Shown: positions 45,870-56,091 of the stretch, one piece after another
Layout: each line of letters starts with the position of its first letter
How positions within the stretch are numbered: the stretch's first letter is position 1
Source: Typhlomys cinereus
Taxonomy: Eukaryota > Chordata > Mammalia > Rodentia > Platacanthomyidae
NCBI GenBank assembly: GCA_023101885.1
Contig: JALPQD010000102.1
Location: forward strand, 2,912,971 to 2,976,970
Length of the DNA stretch: 64,000 bases
Direction: 5' to 3'
Notes under the pieces: model-generated
Databases searched by the model: none
What the model was told of the DNA's origin: nothing
Seen by the model: the letters and a program-made list of their open reading frames with translations, nothing else
Position numbers and translations under genes: made by a program

Positions 45870-46131
45870 GGGGTTGGAGAGATGGCTCAGGGGTTAAAAC
45901 TCTGCCTGGCAAGAAGGAAGTTCTGTATTCACATCCCAGGTCCCATGCTGTGGTGGGCAGAGCTTGGGAAACCCCAGAGAGAAGCAAGAAGGAGGTAGAA
46001 GCAATCCAGTATGATTTCCGAAGTCATCCTTGGTCCTCCACAAAGACACACAGTGAGTGTCCTCTGACACACACACATACACACACACACACACATACAC
46101 ACACACACATAAACAAATAAATAAAATATTA
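45870..46131 (+). mobile_element. B2-superfamily SINE, subfamily A, with target-site duplication
   Basis: A 15-bp perfect target-site duplication 'aaaaataggtacttt' occurs at 45855-45869 and 46132-46146. The head 'ggttggagagatggctcaggggttaa' is followed by the body ('gcttgggaaaccccagag', 'gtagaagcaatccag', 'cttggtcctcca'), a CA tract (46063-46108) and an 'aaacaaataaataaaatatt' tail. This is the reference copy for subfamily A. Confidence 0.95.
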
Positions 46132-46149
46132 AAAAATAGGTACTTTAAA

Positions 46150-47030
46150 GCATATTCACTGCAGGGAGATATTTATTGATATAGTGGAAAAAAAGTTTAA
46201 GAAATTTGGGAAATTTATAAAGGCAAAAATAGAGAGTATTATCAAAAATTTTTAGAAGTTACACCTAAAATGTGATTAATGGAAACTAACAATAATATAG
46301 AATCTATAATAATATGACAATTTTAACAGTTCTGATATCTAGTATGTTACATATGGGAAAAAATGAAAACAGTACCACATGAATTATAAATCTGCTATCT
46401 TAGAGAATATATCACTAAAATTAATGCTTTCAAAGATAGTAAGATATTTCTCTACAAAATAATTTATAGTTTATTATTATTAGGGATATTTTTATATTAA
46501 TGTTCATTATTATTGTAGTATTTTTATATTTTATATAATTGATCCAACAGGTATTTATGGTACATAAAATTTATGCAATATTATAACTTTAAAAATAACA
46601 TGTCTAACATGAGAGAGAAACCTGTGTACAAGAAAAAAAATTAGGATCAAAAGAATATACACATCCTAATAACATTAGATACTGAGGTCTAAATATCAAA
46701 TGAGAGAGAAATTTAAAGTGTAGCATTTTTTGCACATGACTAGACTTAATCTAACTAAAGTATGTCTTAAATAAACTTAATAATAATACCAAGGAAAATA
46801 CTTGTAACAGACACACAAAGTCAAAGAGAGAAAAAGCAATGCTTAACACTACAAAAATGACCAAAAAAACCCTTGAGAAAACACTATAAGAGACAGTAAA
46901 GAACAAAGAAATTCTAAAATTGTTTGAAAAAATTAAAATTGCAAAAAATTATCATACTTCCACAAATACTTCAAAGGAAATGACTAAATACTAATCCAAA
47001 TATGTTGAGTATTGAATCAATGAACAGAGA
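46150..47030. other. Unassigned AT-rich sequence
   Basis: Very A-rich on the plus strand. Part of it may be older L1M sequence upstream of the fragment at 47035, but I cannot support a boundary. Confidence 0.35.
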
Positions 47031-47034
47031 AAAA

Positions 47035-47215
47035 CCAATTAAATGCTGCCTACAGGAGGTCCTACAAGAGATTCCGTTTAGCTTTAGAAGTGTACATAAG
47101 ATGAAATGTGAAATAATGGGAAGAATTATTTTATACAAATCAGAACTAAAAGAGAAAGAAGGGTTACTAGTATATTTGATAAAATAGATTTTAAGTAAAT
47201 ATCATTACAAATGTA
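47035..47215 (+). mobile_element. Ancient L1M ORF2 fragment (endonuclease region)
   Basis: 'tgctgcctacaggaggtcc', 'agctttagaagtgtacataag', 'aaagagaaagaagggttactagtat' and 'gataaaatagattttaagt' line up in order with the L1M endonuclease region (QETHF, then AGVAILISDKIDFK). The frame is only partly open (60 codons). The fragment is highly decayed. Confidence 0.6.
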
Positions 47216-47429
47216 GATAGAAGTCATTAATAGAGGTGAAGTTGTCAAATCATTAAAGGGATATACAGACATTGGAACAGTCAATTTGTAAAACATGTTT
47301 AATGAAAACTGAAGGGGGGGTAATAACAATAATGGTAGAAGCTTTGGTACCCCAAGTGGATTATATACCAAGAAAATCAGTAAGGAACAGTGGATTTGAA
47401 GATGACTGATAAATAGAAAGATGAAAGAT

Positions 47430-47459
47430 ATATATATATTATATATATATATATATTAT
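47430..47459. repeat. (AT)n microsatellite
   Basis: Alternating TA/AT dinucleotides with two short interruptions. Confidence 0.95.
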
Positions 47460-47460
47460 A

Positions 47461-48415
47461 GAACATTCTCTCAAAAGCAGCAGACAACACCTTACCATAA
47501 AAAAAGAAAAGAACAGAAAAAGGAAGAGAAAGACAAGGAAAGGAAGAAAAAAGGCAAGTATGTGACGTGATGGTTAATTAGCTTGATTGTGGTAATTATT
47601 TCATAATGTATTCATAAGTGTACTTTCTTAAGTACGTATAAAATTTATAAAAGCCAGATTTTTATATCATGTGGATATTTGAATGTTACACTATTTCTTG
47701 TTTCTTTTCCTCTGTGGAAAGACTGTGAGCAGGATGATCTTTCAATTTCATTGTTCAAACCAGGACCCATTTGAAGAAGGGGCTGTGCCAAGTGTGTAAG
47801 ATTAAGCCTGATTATCCCAGGCAAAATAGAAATGTGTGGCCTCCACACCTACAAACCACTTCAACATTTCTCATTTAAAGTTGATTTATCCAATATTTAT
47901 GTAAAATACTTCCAAAAATTTTCTGTAGATTTGCCAAAAATATGATAAAAATGTTTAAACAATGCTAAAACATGTTTTCTTAGGCTGGTCCTTTTTATTT
48001 TATTTTATTGCTGTGGAAAAACTTATATTACATGGAATTGCAGTTGTGGTACAGAGACATGAAATTTGATCTGGAGTAATAAATATTCCTGTTCTTTCTT
48101 TTCCTGTTTTTTAAATACTATTACAGCAGTAAAATATTTTATAATACAATTTTTCTGAAATATTATATTGCATGAAAAATACGTGTTCGATCAGTTATTT
48201 TCATTGGTATGAATATGAAATTTTAAGTTTCTTGCTTTTATTGTAGTTTATTTGACTTTTACTCATGGTTATATATTTTATCTTTAATTTGAATCAATTG
48301 TTTAATTCCAGTAGGAAAAATACAAATTACTATTGAAAAATTGACTGTAAACATTAGAAAAAACATTAAAATTCCTGTGGACAGATAATCACAGAAAGAT
48401 CATTTAGTTTAAATC
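47461..48415. other. Unassigned AT-rich sequence
   Basis: No gene or repeat recognised. Confidence 0.45.
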
Positions 48416-48419
48416 TGAT

Positions 48420-48550
48420 ACAATTTTGAGCATCTGCTGTAAAGGCAGGAATGGTCCTGGGTCTGCGATGAAGAACTTGCTTATAGAACTCATAGTCTAT
48501 GGTCAATAATTTACATGACAATCATAATATAGTATGAGTAATGATATGTA
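48420..48550 (-). mobile_element. L2-like 3' fragment
   Basis: 'gagcatctgctgtaaaggcaggaatggtcctgggtctg' and 'ttatagaactcatagtctatgg' resemble the reverse of an L2 3' end. Divergence is high. Confidence 0.4.
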
Positions 48551-48629
48551 GATTTTTGTTTTTATGTAGGCATTTATAATTTTCTTAAAAACAAAGATAT
48601 ATCCTGATAAAAAATATTTCAAACAGGAT

Positions 48630-48690
48630 ATTTGCTGGGCATGGTGTAATCACCTGTGCTATGAAAAATAGGAGGGAAGCCAAACTTCAG
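48630..48690 (+). mobile_element. B1 SINE 5' fragment
   Basis: 'tttgctgggcatggtgtaatcacctgtgct' is the start of a B1 element on the plus strand, with 'aggagggaagcc' following. The rest is lost. Confidence 0.5.
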
Positions 48691-48694
48691 GGCA

Positions 48695-51240
48695 CCTCAA
48701 TGCATGACAAGGGTTTAGTGTCTTGTTGCTGACATTAACATGTAAGGGCCAAGGTGCATCAGTCACATAACTGCAACTCAGTCTAAGTGAGTTAGTGTAC
48801 TTGTCCCCAGGGCACACATAAGGGAGTTTAGTTCTGTTGACACTTTCAGACTTGTGAGACCTTGGACTGAGAACCAAGCTACGCCTATTTAGGACTTCCG
48901 GCACACAGAACTCAGTGTGATTATGGGTGCCATTTTAAGTGACTAATTGGGTGGGGTGATTTGTCATTCATCAATATAAACCTAATATATTAGCTTAGTT
49001 GGACCTTGGAAATACTTTAAGGATGCATGCACAAGAGGAAATAAATGTTTTTGGAACAGATGACTGGGAGGCTGGGGTGGTCTAGAGGCTTAGAATTTAT
49101 TTTGAATATTGAAAGGAATGTGACCTCATTTTGTACTTAACTTTGGGGAATCAGGAATATAAGTTATAATTTTAATATAATGTAGGAGAAATAATAAAAA
49201 CAAGACTGAAACAGCACAAGCTAAAGCAGCGAGAATCCACAGAATAAGAAGGACAACCTCAGGCAAGAAGAAAAGCTAAAGCTTCATAGGCTTGGACTTT
49301 TCACCAGTTCATTTTTTTATTTCTGAACAATATATGGAAAACTATTTCTGAACAACATCCATCTATTTGAGGCACAGAGATAAGCCAAGAAAATAGTATC
49401 TTGGCTCATTCTACACCAAAGTTCAAGGACAGCGACTATTTGTCACGTTTCATTGTGGTGGTACAGTAAGAATCAAGGAAGATAACCCCCAGAAGCATCA
49501 TAATTGCTAATGCAAGTCTCTCTTAAGTGTCAGATCTCTTCATTCAGGAAACAAAGTGTTCAGTGATTTTCATTCACAAGCGAAACTGTTGCCTTAAACT
49601 CCATGAATTCGTATATAAGAATTTAGTGTCACTAAAGCTTTTCCTGGGCAACTAATTCTTCTTCCTCTTTTGCAGTTCTCATGGTGAAGCTGCAAAGGAG
49701 TAATGTTTTGTCATGTTTTTGAGTCATAATTTGATCGATAGATGAATCATAAGCTAGTAGAAATGTGTTCTGTCCTAAAGTTTTCCTTCTTCCATCCATA
49801 TCCCTCCTCACATTAAGCCTTATCAGCTCATCTTCCTAACCTCTCCAAGGTGTGTATATTTCATTCCACATATCCATAGATATATCTAATATAGAATCTT
49901 CTGTGTGAATTACTTTCCTGACACCAGAAGTTTTCTGGACACATTCATGAAACTCCTGGACACAGCATAAAACTCCTCAAAACCTAGAGGCTGTCTCTGA
50001 TCATCCCATGCACTCTCATTCGTCTGCTGAGCTTTTCTGGTAAGTGCATTTCTTTAAGTATTTCATCCTGGGCTCTGCCATGTCTTTCTGCTGGTAGACG
50101 TGGTTTTCTTTACCTGAACTGTCCTTTCGACAGTACTTTTTTAAAAGCTAGATTCTCTTCATTCCTTGACTCTTCTGTCATGTGATGCTGATTGTAGAGA
50201 AACCTACAACTCTTAAGCAGTCTAATCTATAGTTGAGCCCAGATCTTCCACTGGTGGGGTGGAACATCCGACACTCGGCTAAAGTTGGGTTGTAGATGTC
50301 ATTGTACTTTGTTAAAAATATGTTACATTACAAAATTCATTGTTTTACTTATATGGAGCTGGTAAGACAGGCTTTTGCTTTTGATGAAACTTAACCAGGC
50401 AGTTAATTGTCTGGAAAAGACCGAACAAGTGGATCGCAAGACATGATGAGTATATATAACATCTTTGTAGAAAATCAGAAAATACGAAGGCTACCATTAG
50501 TCTGATCAGCACAATTTATTATATATTTTGGAAAATGACTTCATAACATACACAAAAATCTTTGGATGTATTCTCATCATTTGATCCAGAGGTAATGGAA
50601 ATAACTCTAAAAGAAAAAGAGACCATAACACCATAATGATTGAAGCAATTTTGTCAAGAGGAACTATAAATGAAGATAAAGATAAATAGTAGTGAAAATT
50701 CATGCTGGAAATACCTTAATATACCATCATTATATAAAGTAATTTTGAAGACTTCAAAACTACTTAGACACCAAAAGAGAACTAATTTAGACATATCAAA
50801 TGTAAAACAGTAATAGTAAAATACGTATTAATTTTCCTAATTATGAAAGAAATTCAAATACAACCAAATGATACTGTATTTTAAAGTTAGGAATCATGTA
50901 AAAGTATAACATTTGTCCAGCAGTTAGGATGCAGTGAAATGGGATGTTGGTATCTGCGTAAATAAACATTTTAGTGATTGAGCCAATGACCCAGTCCTTT
51001 TATACATATATTTAAAGCAATTTAGCACTGGGGGGAAAATCTAAGCATTCATCTGAACTAACAGTTTTACCTTAGGAATTGTGGGTGAAGATATGCATTT
51101 GTAAAGACTTACACAAGACTACTTTAAATATTAATGACTTTAAATTAGAATAAATATCCCAAACTTCAGTGCTAGATAATCAAGACAGCAAATTCTTACT
51201 TTTACCAGAACTGTAAAAAAGAGTTGCAATTAAGATTTAG
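48695..51240. other. Unassigned sequence
   Basis: About 2.5 kb without a supported gene or repeat. Faint L2-like wording near 50020-50230 could not be confirmed. Confidence 0.4.
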
Positions 51241-51245
51241 TATAC

Positions 51246-51345
51246 CCGGGTGCAGTTAGGTAGCAAAGCACATATTTAGCATGCGTAAGGTCTTAGGTTC
51301 AATTCTCAATACTGAAAACAAAATGAAAGAAAAAAAAGATGAAAG
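51246..51345 (+). mobile_element. ID-type SINE
   Basis: 'cccgggtgcagttaggtagcaaagcac', 'gcatgcgtaaggtcttaggttcaattctcaatactgaaaac' and an A-rich tail match an ID element, a tRNA-Ala/BC1-related SINE. The B box is still visible as 'ggttcaattc'. Confidence 0.7.
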
Positions 51346-51715
51346 AACGAACTGAAAATTAGACCAAGAAGAAACAGTTGGTTTTAAACAGCATATATTT
51401 TGGGTTATGTTTGAATGCAATATTACTGTAGGTGGCTATAGCTAAATTTAAAAGCTGAGAGAGTACAGAATAGAAGAGGTCCTCCAAGAGGTGAAAAAGT
51501 AGATGGAAGTTTCACACAGTTCTTATCTACACTATTTATTTAAAGACTTAAGTCAATGCCTTTTCCCCTCTTAAAAATGTATTGCAGAATTTTTCAAATT
51601 CAAAGTAGGGAAACAAAGTGTGGGTCCCCATTGCCTATCACCTAGCTACAGCAGTCATTCATAAGTGGCTGATTAGCTTCATATTTCACCAATTTCATCT
51701 GAAAAAAACTTTGGT
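51346..51715. other. Unassigned sequence
   Basis: No gene or repeat recognised. Confidence 0.45.
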
Positions 51716-51721
51716 GTGGGT

Positions 51722-52060
51722 TTCTGTGGTAGTTAATCTTTATGGTCAATTCAACTGGTTTTGGAATTGCCTAGGGAATGCTTCTGGGTGTGTCTTTGAG
51801 AGTATTTCCGGAAAGGTGCAACTAAGGAGAGGAGCTCCACCCTGAATGTGGGCGGCGCCACTACCCAGGCTGGAAAATGAAGAGTCAGAAGAGTCCTAGC
51901 AGTCCTTTCCCTGTTCTCTGTTCCGTCGAGGTGTGAGGCGTCCCAGCCATAAGCTCCTGCTGCACAGTCTCCGCCATGCCCTCCCCATTGTTTCGCCTGG
52001 AAGGTGCTCTTTGGTCAGATGTGTGCTCACAGGGACAAGAAAAGTAACCAACACAATCTC
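51722..52060 (+). mobile_element. LTR-like repeat
   Basis: 'tggtagttaatctttatggtcaattcaactgg', 'ttctgggtgtgtctttgagagtatttccgg', 'ccctgaatgtgggcggcgcc' and 'gggacaagaaaagtaaccaacac' match a rodent LTR-type repeat in plus orientation. CpG retention in the middle ('ggcggcgcc', 'ccgtcgagg') suggests a fairly young copy. Confidence 0.6.
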
Positions 52061-52090
52061 TTAAAGACGGTGCTTTAAAAAATGGCTATA

Positions 52091-52337
52091 GGGGCTGGAG
52101 AGGTGGCTCAGGGGTTAAGTCTCTGCCTTGCAGGCGGAAGGTCCTGAGTTCGGATCCTAGACCCCACGTATAGGCACCAGGAGGAAGTGGCGGTGGCCTG
52201 CGTTTCTAGTCCTGGTAGGGCAGAGCCTGTGAATCCTGGGGCAGAGTAAACAAGGAGGAGATGGAGGCATCCATGGTGGTTCTACACACACACACATACA
52301 CATACACATGCACAATTGAATAAATTTAAAAAAATTT
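52091..52337 (+). mobile_element. B2-superfamily SINE, subfamily B
   Basis: Target-site duplication 'aaaaaatggctata' (52077-52090) and 'aaaaaatgtctata' (52338-52351), one mismatch. The head 'ggggctggagaggtggctcagg' is complete. The body carries the 'agtaaacaaggaggag' insert shared with the 16.9- and 55.8-kb copies, and 'catccatggtggttctac' lacks the extra block present in the 27-kb copy. The tail is 'acaattgaataaatttaaaa'. Confidence 0.95.
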
Positions 52338-52722
52338 AAAAAATGTCTATAGATATTTTTCTCATAACTTAAAAGAGGAATGATTCCTCAATATCTTGCA
52401 GTTAGCATTCAAACCTTCCAACTTTCTCACAAGTTTTTTCTTATAGATGGTTTATCCATCTTAGGGCCCCAAATAATATTTGCTAATGAAAATTAGTTGT
52501 CTAAAGAACAGCAGTATACTGAAAGCTATGAAAAGTGCTATGCACAAAGAATTGTCAAAGAGATGATCAAGAGCATTAGATATATGATGGCACAGAATAG
52601 TGTGCAGACAGTAAGAGAAAAGAAATGTGTAAATAAATGTACATGCTTCCACATACAGCTATATTCAGGAAGCACCTTATTCCTTATATTGACATAACAG
52701 TGAACACAAGCAAATTATTTCT

Positions 52723-53144
52723 TTTTTTCACTTTTTTTAATTTTACTTTTTATTTCTTCCACTCATACAAAGTTGAAAAGTACCCCATTCCCCTCCCTCC
52801 CTCCACCCCTCCCTGGATTCCCTTGCTCCCTCCCCACCTTTTCCCTTTCCTCCCCCCTCCCTCCCTCCCTCCCCGCCTCCCTCCCTCCCTTTCTCCCAGT
52901 GGGTCTCCCCCCATTCCCATTCCTGGAGCATCCTTTAGTGTGCATGTCAAACGTCCCTCTGGGTCCTCCTCTCCGATGAGGTGTAAGGACTCAGTGGCAT
53001 TGCCTAGAGCTCTTTTTTTGTGTGTGTGTGTTCCCCTTTAGTATAGAACACTATTGTGGCTGTTAATCCCTCTAAGGATCGTAGTGCCTGTGATCCATGC
53101 TAGACTTTGGTGGTTCAATGATATGTTGGTCATTGCGCAGGTCA
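52723..53144 (-). mobile_element. 5'-truncated L1 3' end (type 1) with 17-bp target-site duplication
   Basis: 'acaagcaaattatttct' at 52706-52722 is repeated exactly at 53145-53161. The insert is minus-strand L1 3' UTR: T-rich start, pyrimidine tract (52770-52900), 'cctttagtgtgcatgtcaaac' and 'gtcctcctctccgatgaggtgt'. It lacks the 222-bp segment found at 11285. Several 60-134-codon frames across the pyrimidine tract are low-complexity artefacts. Confidence 0.95.
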
Positions 53145-53164
53145 ACAAGCAAATTATTTCTGTG

Positions 53165-54460
53165 GCACCTAAAGATAACATATACTCTTCATATACCACT
53201 CTAGACAGTGAGACTGCAATCAGAGACTACAGAGTTTCACAGCATGGACTAGGTTGGATCCAATTCCAATTTCATAAAGAGTGAGGAAGGCTGAGCAACC
53301 CCTGGACTGGCGGTGGGTGAACACTTGTGTCAGCAGTAGAAACCCTTTGAAGATAAAGGAGGTCCCCTGGCTTTAGCAGTGTTTCCCCTGAGAGCAAATT
53401 ATCTAAATGCAAACATTTCATAGCTCATGTCTTTAAGGAGAAAGCTGATTGCTGATGATAAAGCACACATGTGATCTACTGTCACTGATTTGGAGAACAC
53501 AATTTTGCCCATTAGCTACTTTCCTATCTCTCTCTTACAAATCCACATAGGTGTGGATGAACATGCATGTACAAATCATCTAGTTCCATAGATGATATTT
53601 ATAAAACATTAAGGTCCATTTAAAATATGTTGCATTTGTACTTTAGTCCATACCATCTCAGTATTTGTAACACTGTGAGATTTTGAATGGGGGCCTCACG
53701 AGCTTTGGAAAGGTTCTCTTTTATATAAACTGCATTCTTTTTAGTAACCATATTGTCCATAGTGCCTATAAGCATTATTTTTTTTATATCCAGAATAACA
53801 GCTTCTTTTCAACTGGAGAAATCAGAAAATCTTTTTTATTTCATCTCTATCTGCAAATTTTGAAGAATAAATAAGGATGCTTGAGAAACAACAGCATTGA
53901 TGGCTTTATCCTCTGCTGTAAAGAATAGACGCGAAACCTACATGTATACAGTAAACTATTGTTTATTTAAGAGAAACATCAAAAATACTTCTAGTTTTTA
54001 GTTTTAAAATAATAAAAATGTTATCTTACTTTAAATTAACGTTTCCTTAAGGACCTTTGTATATTTTAATTTATAAGCAAAAGTTTTAAGTGTATTCTAC
54101 CAACCGTACATTTAACAAATATGACACACTCATAGTGTCACAGAATCCCAGAGCAAGTGAGCAAAGCTAAAACAAGGTCAAAACATGAAGCTTGACCTTG
54201 TTTTACTAACATGAAAATAAATTCAACATCAATTTCTCTCTGCCTCAACATCCCAGCGATTCAGGTTTTAGCATCAGTCTATTGCAATCTACTACTTCCT
54301 ATATAGTCCACAAAAATTTTAAATTAACATGTCTAGAAACAAATCATTGATTTTCCAACAGAAATATTGCCATCTGAATTTTGTGTTTTATATTCAATGA
54401 CACCCATGGTGGGTGTTTGGTGAAAAGTGCTTAGATTTAAAATAATGCTTCTATGTCTTT
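53165..54460. other. Unassigned sequence with one hairpin
   Basis: No gene recognised. A perfect 14-bp inverted repeat lies at 54168-54205 (entered separately). Confidence 0.45.
54168..54205. repeat. Perfect 14-bp inverted repeat
   Basis: 'taaaacaaggtcaa' (54168-54181) and its complement 'ttgaccttgtttta' (54192-54205) are separated by 10 bases. The stem is perfect and ends sharply. Confidence 0.9.
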
Positions 54461-54469
54461 CCATTTCCA

Positions 54470-55165
54470 CTCACTGACTTAGCAACGGTCTCCTGTAAAT
54501 TTTCTCATATTGGGCTTCTACTGACTGGCCTCCAGCACTGTCCTAATCCATCCCTGAGCAGCAGCTTGTTTACTTGTTTCCTTGCCTCCTGACTTATATC
54601 TGTTCAACTCATCTTCTACACTGCCTCCAGGGGTGTTTTTCACACACATCTAACCTTGTTTCTCCCTGGTGCAAATCCCTTTCAGTGACTCACTATCACT
54701 TATAGCATAAATTCCAAATTTCTTAATTTGGCTTACATGGCTCTTCATGTCTTCTTGCTCCAAGTCTCAGCTTTATGCTATAGCAACCCTAAATTGCTAA
54801 TAATTTCTCTTTTATGAACCATGCTGTTTTCCATGTTTATGCTCTTGTTCGTGCTGTTCCTTCTGCCTAAATGCCACTCCTCTGCCTTCCGTGCCTGGAA
54901 ATGTCTATGCATTCTTTTAAAATTAGCTTTGACTAATCTAGGAAGCTTGGACTTTCCCTACATTAATTCCATGTTCTCCTCTATATTTGGAAACACTCTG
55001 GGCATATCTACCTCATTGTATCTCTTATTCATAATTGTCAAAGACTTATTTTCTTTAAAACAATGTGCTCTGTGAGAGAATGACTTGTGCTTTTTTAAAT
55101 AAAGTTTTCAGATCACTTAATACTGTGCTGAAGACACAGTAGGAATAGAATAGCAAATTGAGCAC
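54470..55165 (+). mobile_element. LINE-2 (L2) relic
   Basis: The order of weak but collinear matches to L2 is 'ggcttctactgactggcctcc', 'gcaaatccctttcagtgactc', 'gcataaattccaaatttctt', 'gctcttgttcgtgctgttccttctgcctaaatgcc', 'ctctgtgagagaatgacttgtgc' and 'aatactgtgctgaagacacagtagg'. The plus frame of 84 codons is incidental. It predates the mammalian radiation. Confidence 0.75.
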
Positions 55166-55246
55166 AAAGTAATACTATGTGGGAGGATATACTGAGCTGT
55201 TTGCCCCAATCCTCTTAGGGATTAATATGTGATAATATGACTCAAG

Positions 55247-55345
55247 TGTGGAACAGGACTATTATAATTCCAATACTCCAGAACTCTAAGAAGGAAGACA
55301 GTGTGTTCGAAGCTAGCCTGGGCTACAGAACCAGGTTTAGGTGTG
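55247..55345 (+). mobile_element. B1 SINE fragment
   Basis: 'attataattccaatactccagaactct' and 'gtgttcgaagctagcctgggctacag' are the middle of a B1 element in plus orientation. Confidence 0.65.
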
Positions 55346-55764
55346 CTGATTTCAATCTGGTACCCAATATGATGCCATTCAGATGCTTTGTTAACTTTGA
55401 TACAATGTTCAGTTTGGCTCAACCAGGAAGTACTTCCATTGTGAATAATATCTAGCATGTGCTCCATGGGAGGGTTAAATGTGACTCATACTCAGAGTCC
55501 TAAGCCAGAAGTCCAGGTGCATTCAAATCTAATGGACATGAATGAGTCTTCATTATGCCTATTCATCTGAAAGGGTCTAGAATAGAGTTGCTGTCTTGTC
55601 TCTTAAATTTGAAAAGGGATTGAATAAAAGTAAATTCAGTGGTAGATCCTTTAAGGGAGTTGGAAGAATATGTCATCCAAGAGTAGTATTTTACCTAGAT
55701 GAGATTAATAGTCCTAATTTTTGCTAAAAACGGAAAAAAGTTATCAGAGAATTGTGGTATTCTT

Positions 55765-56075
55765 TTTTTTTTTTATAAAAAACCTTATTTTTTTTTCTTA
55801 TTATTTATTCAATTGTGCACGTGTATGTGTGTGTGTGCATGTGCGTGTATGCGTATATGTGTGTGTAGAACCACGGACGAACTCGGGAACCACCACGGAC
55901 CGCAGCCTCCTTGTTTACTCTGCCCCGGGATTCACAGGCTCCGCCCTACCAGAACCGGAAACGCAGGCCGCCCCCGCTTCCATCTGGCGTCTATACGTGG
56001 GGTCTAGGATCACGAACTCAGGACCTTCCGCCTGCAAGGCAGAGGCTTAACCCCTGAGCCACCTCTCCAGGCCCC
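55765..56075 (-). mobile_element. B2-superfamily SINE, subfamily B, with complete target-site duplication
   Basis: A 15-bp perfect target-site duplication 'aattgtggtattctt' (55750-55764 and 56076-56090) brackets the element. The head and body are near intact and CpG-rich. On its own strand the tail holds AATAAA, then an A-rich stretch, a T6 run and a final A-run, so it has a terminator-like T-run inside the tail. Confidence 0.95.
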
Positions 56076-56091
56076 AATTGTGGTATTCTTA

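Noticed and set aside
52637..53041. 134-codon Pro/Ser-rich frame and Gly/Arg/Glu-rich frames on the other strand
   Set aside because: They run through the pyrimidine/purine tract of an L1 3' UTR that has a 17-bp target-site duplication.
54121..54140. Short 6-bp inverted repeat 'tgacac...gtgtca'
   Set aside because: Too short to be meaningful next to the 14-bp inverted repeat at 54168-54205.
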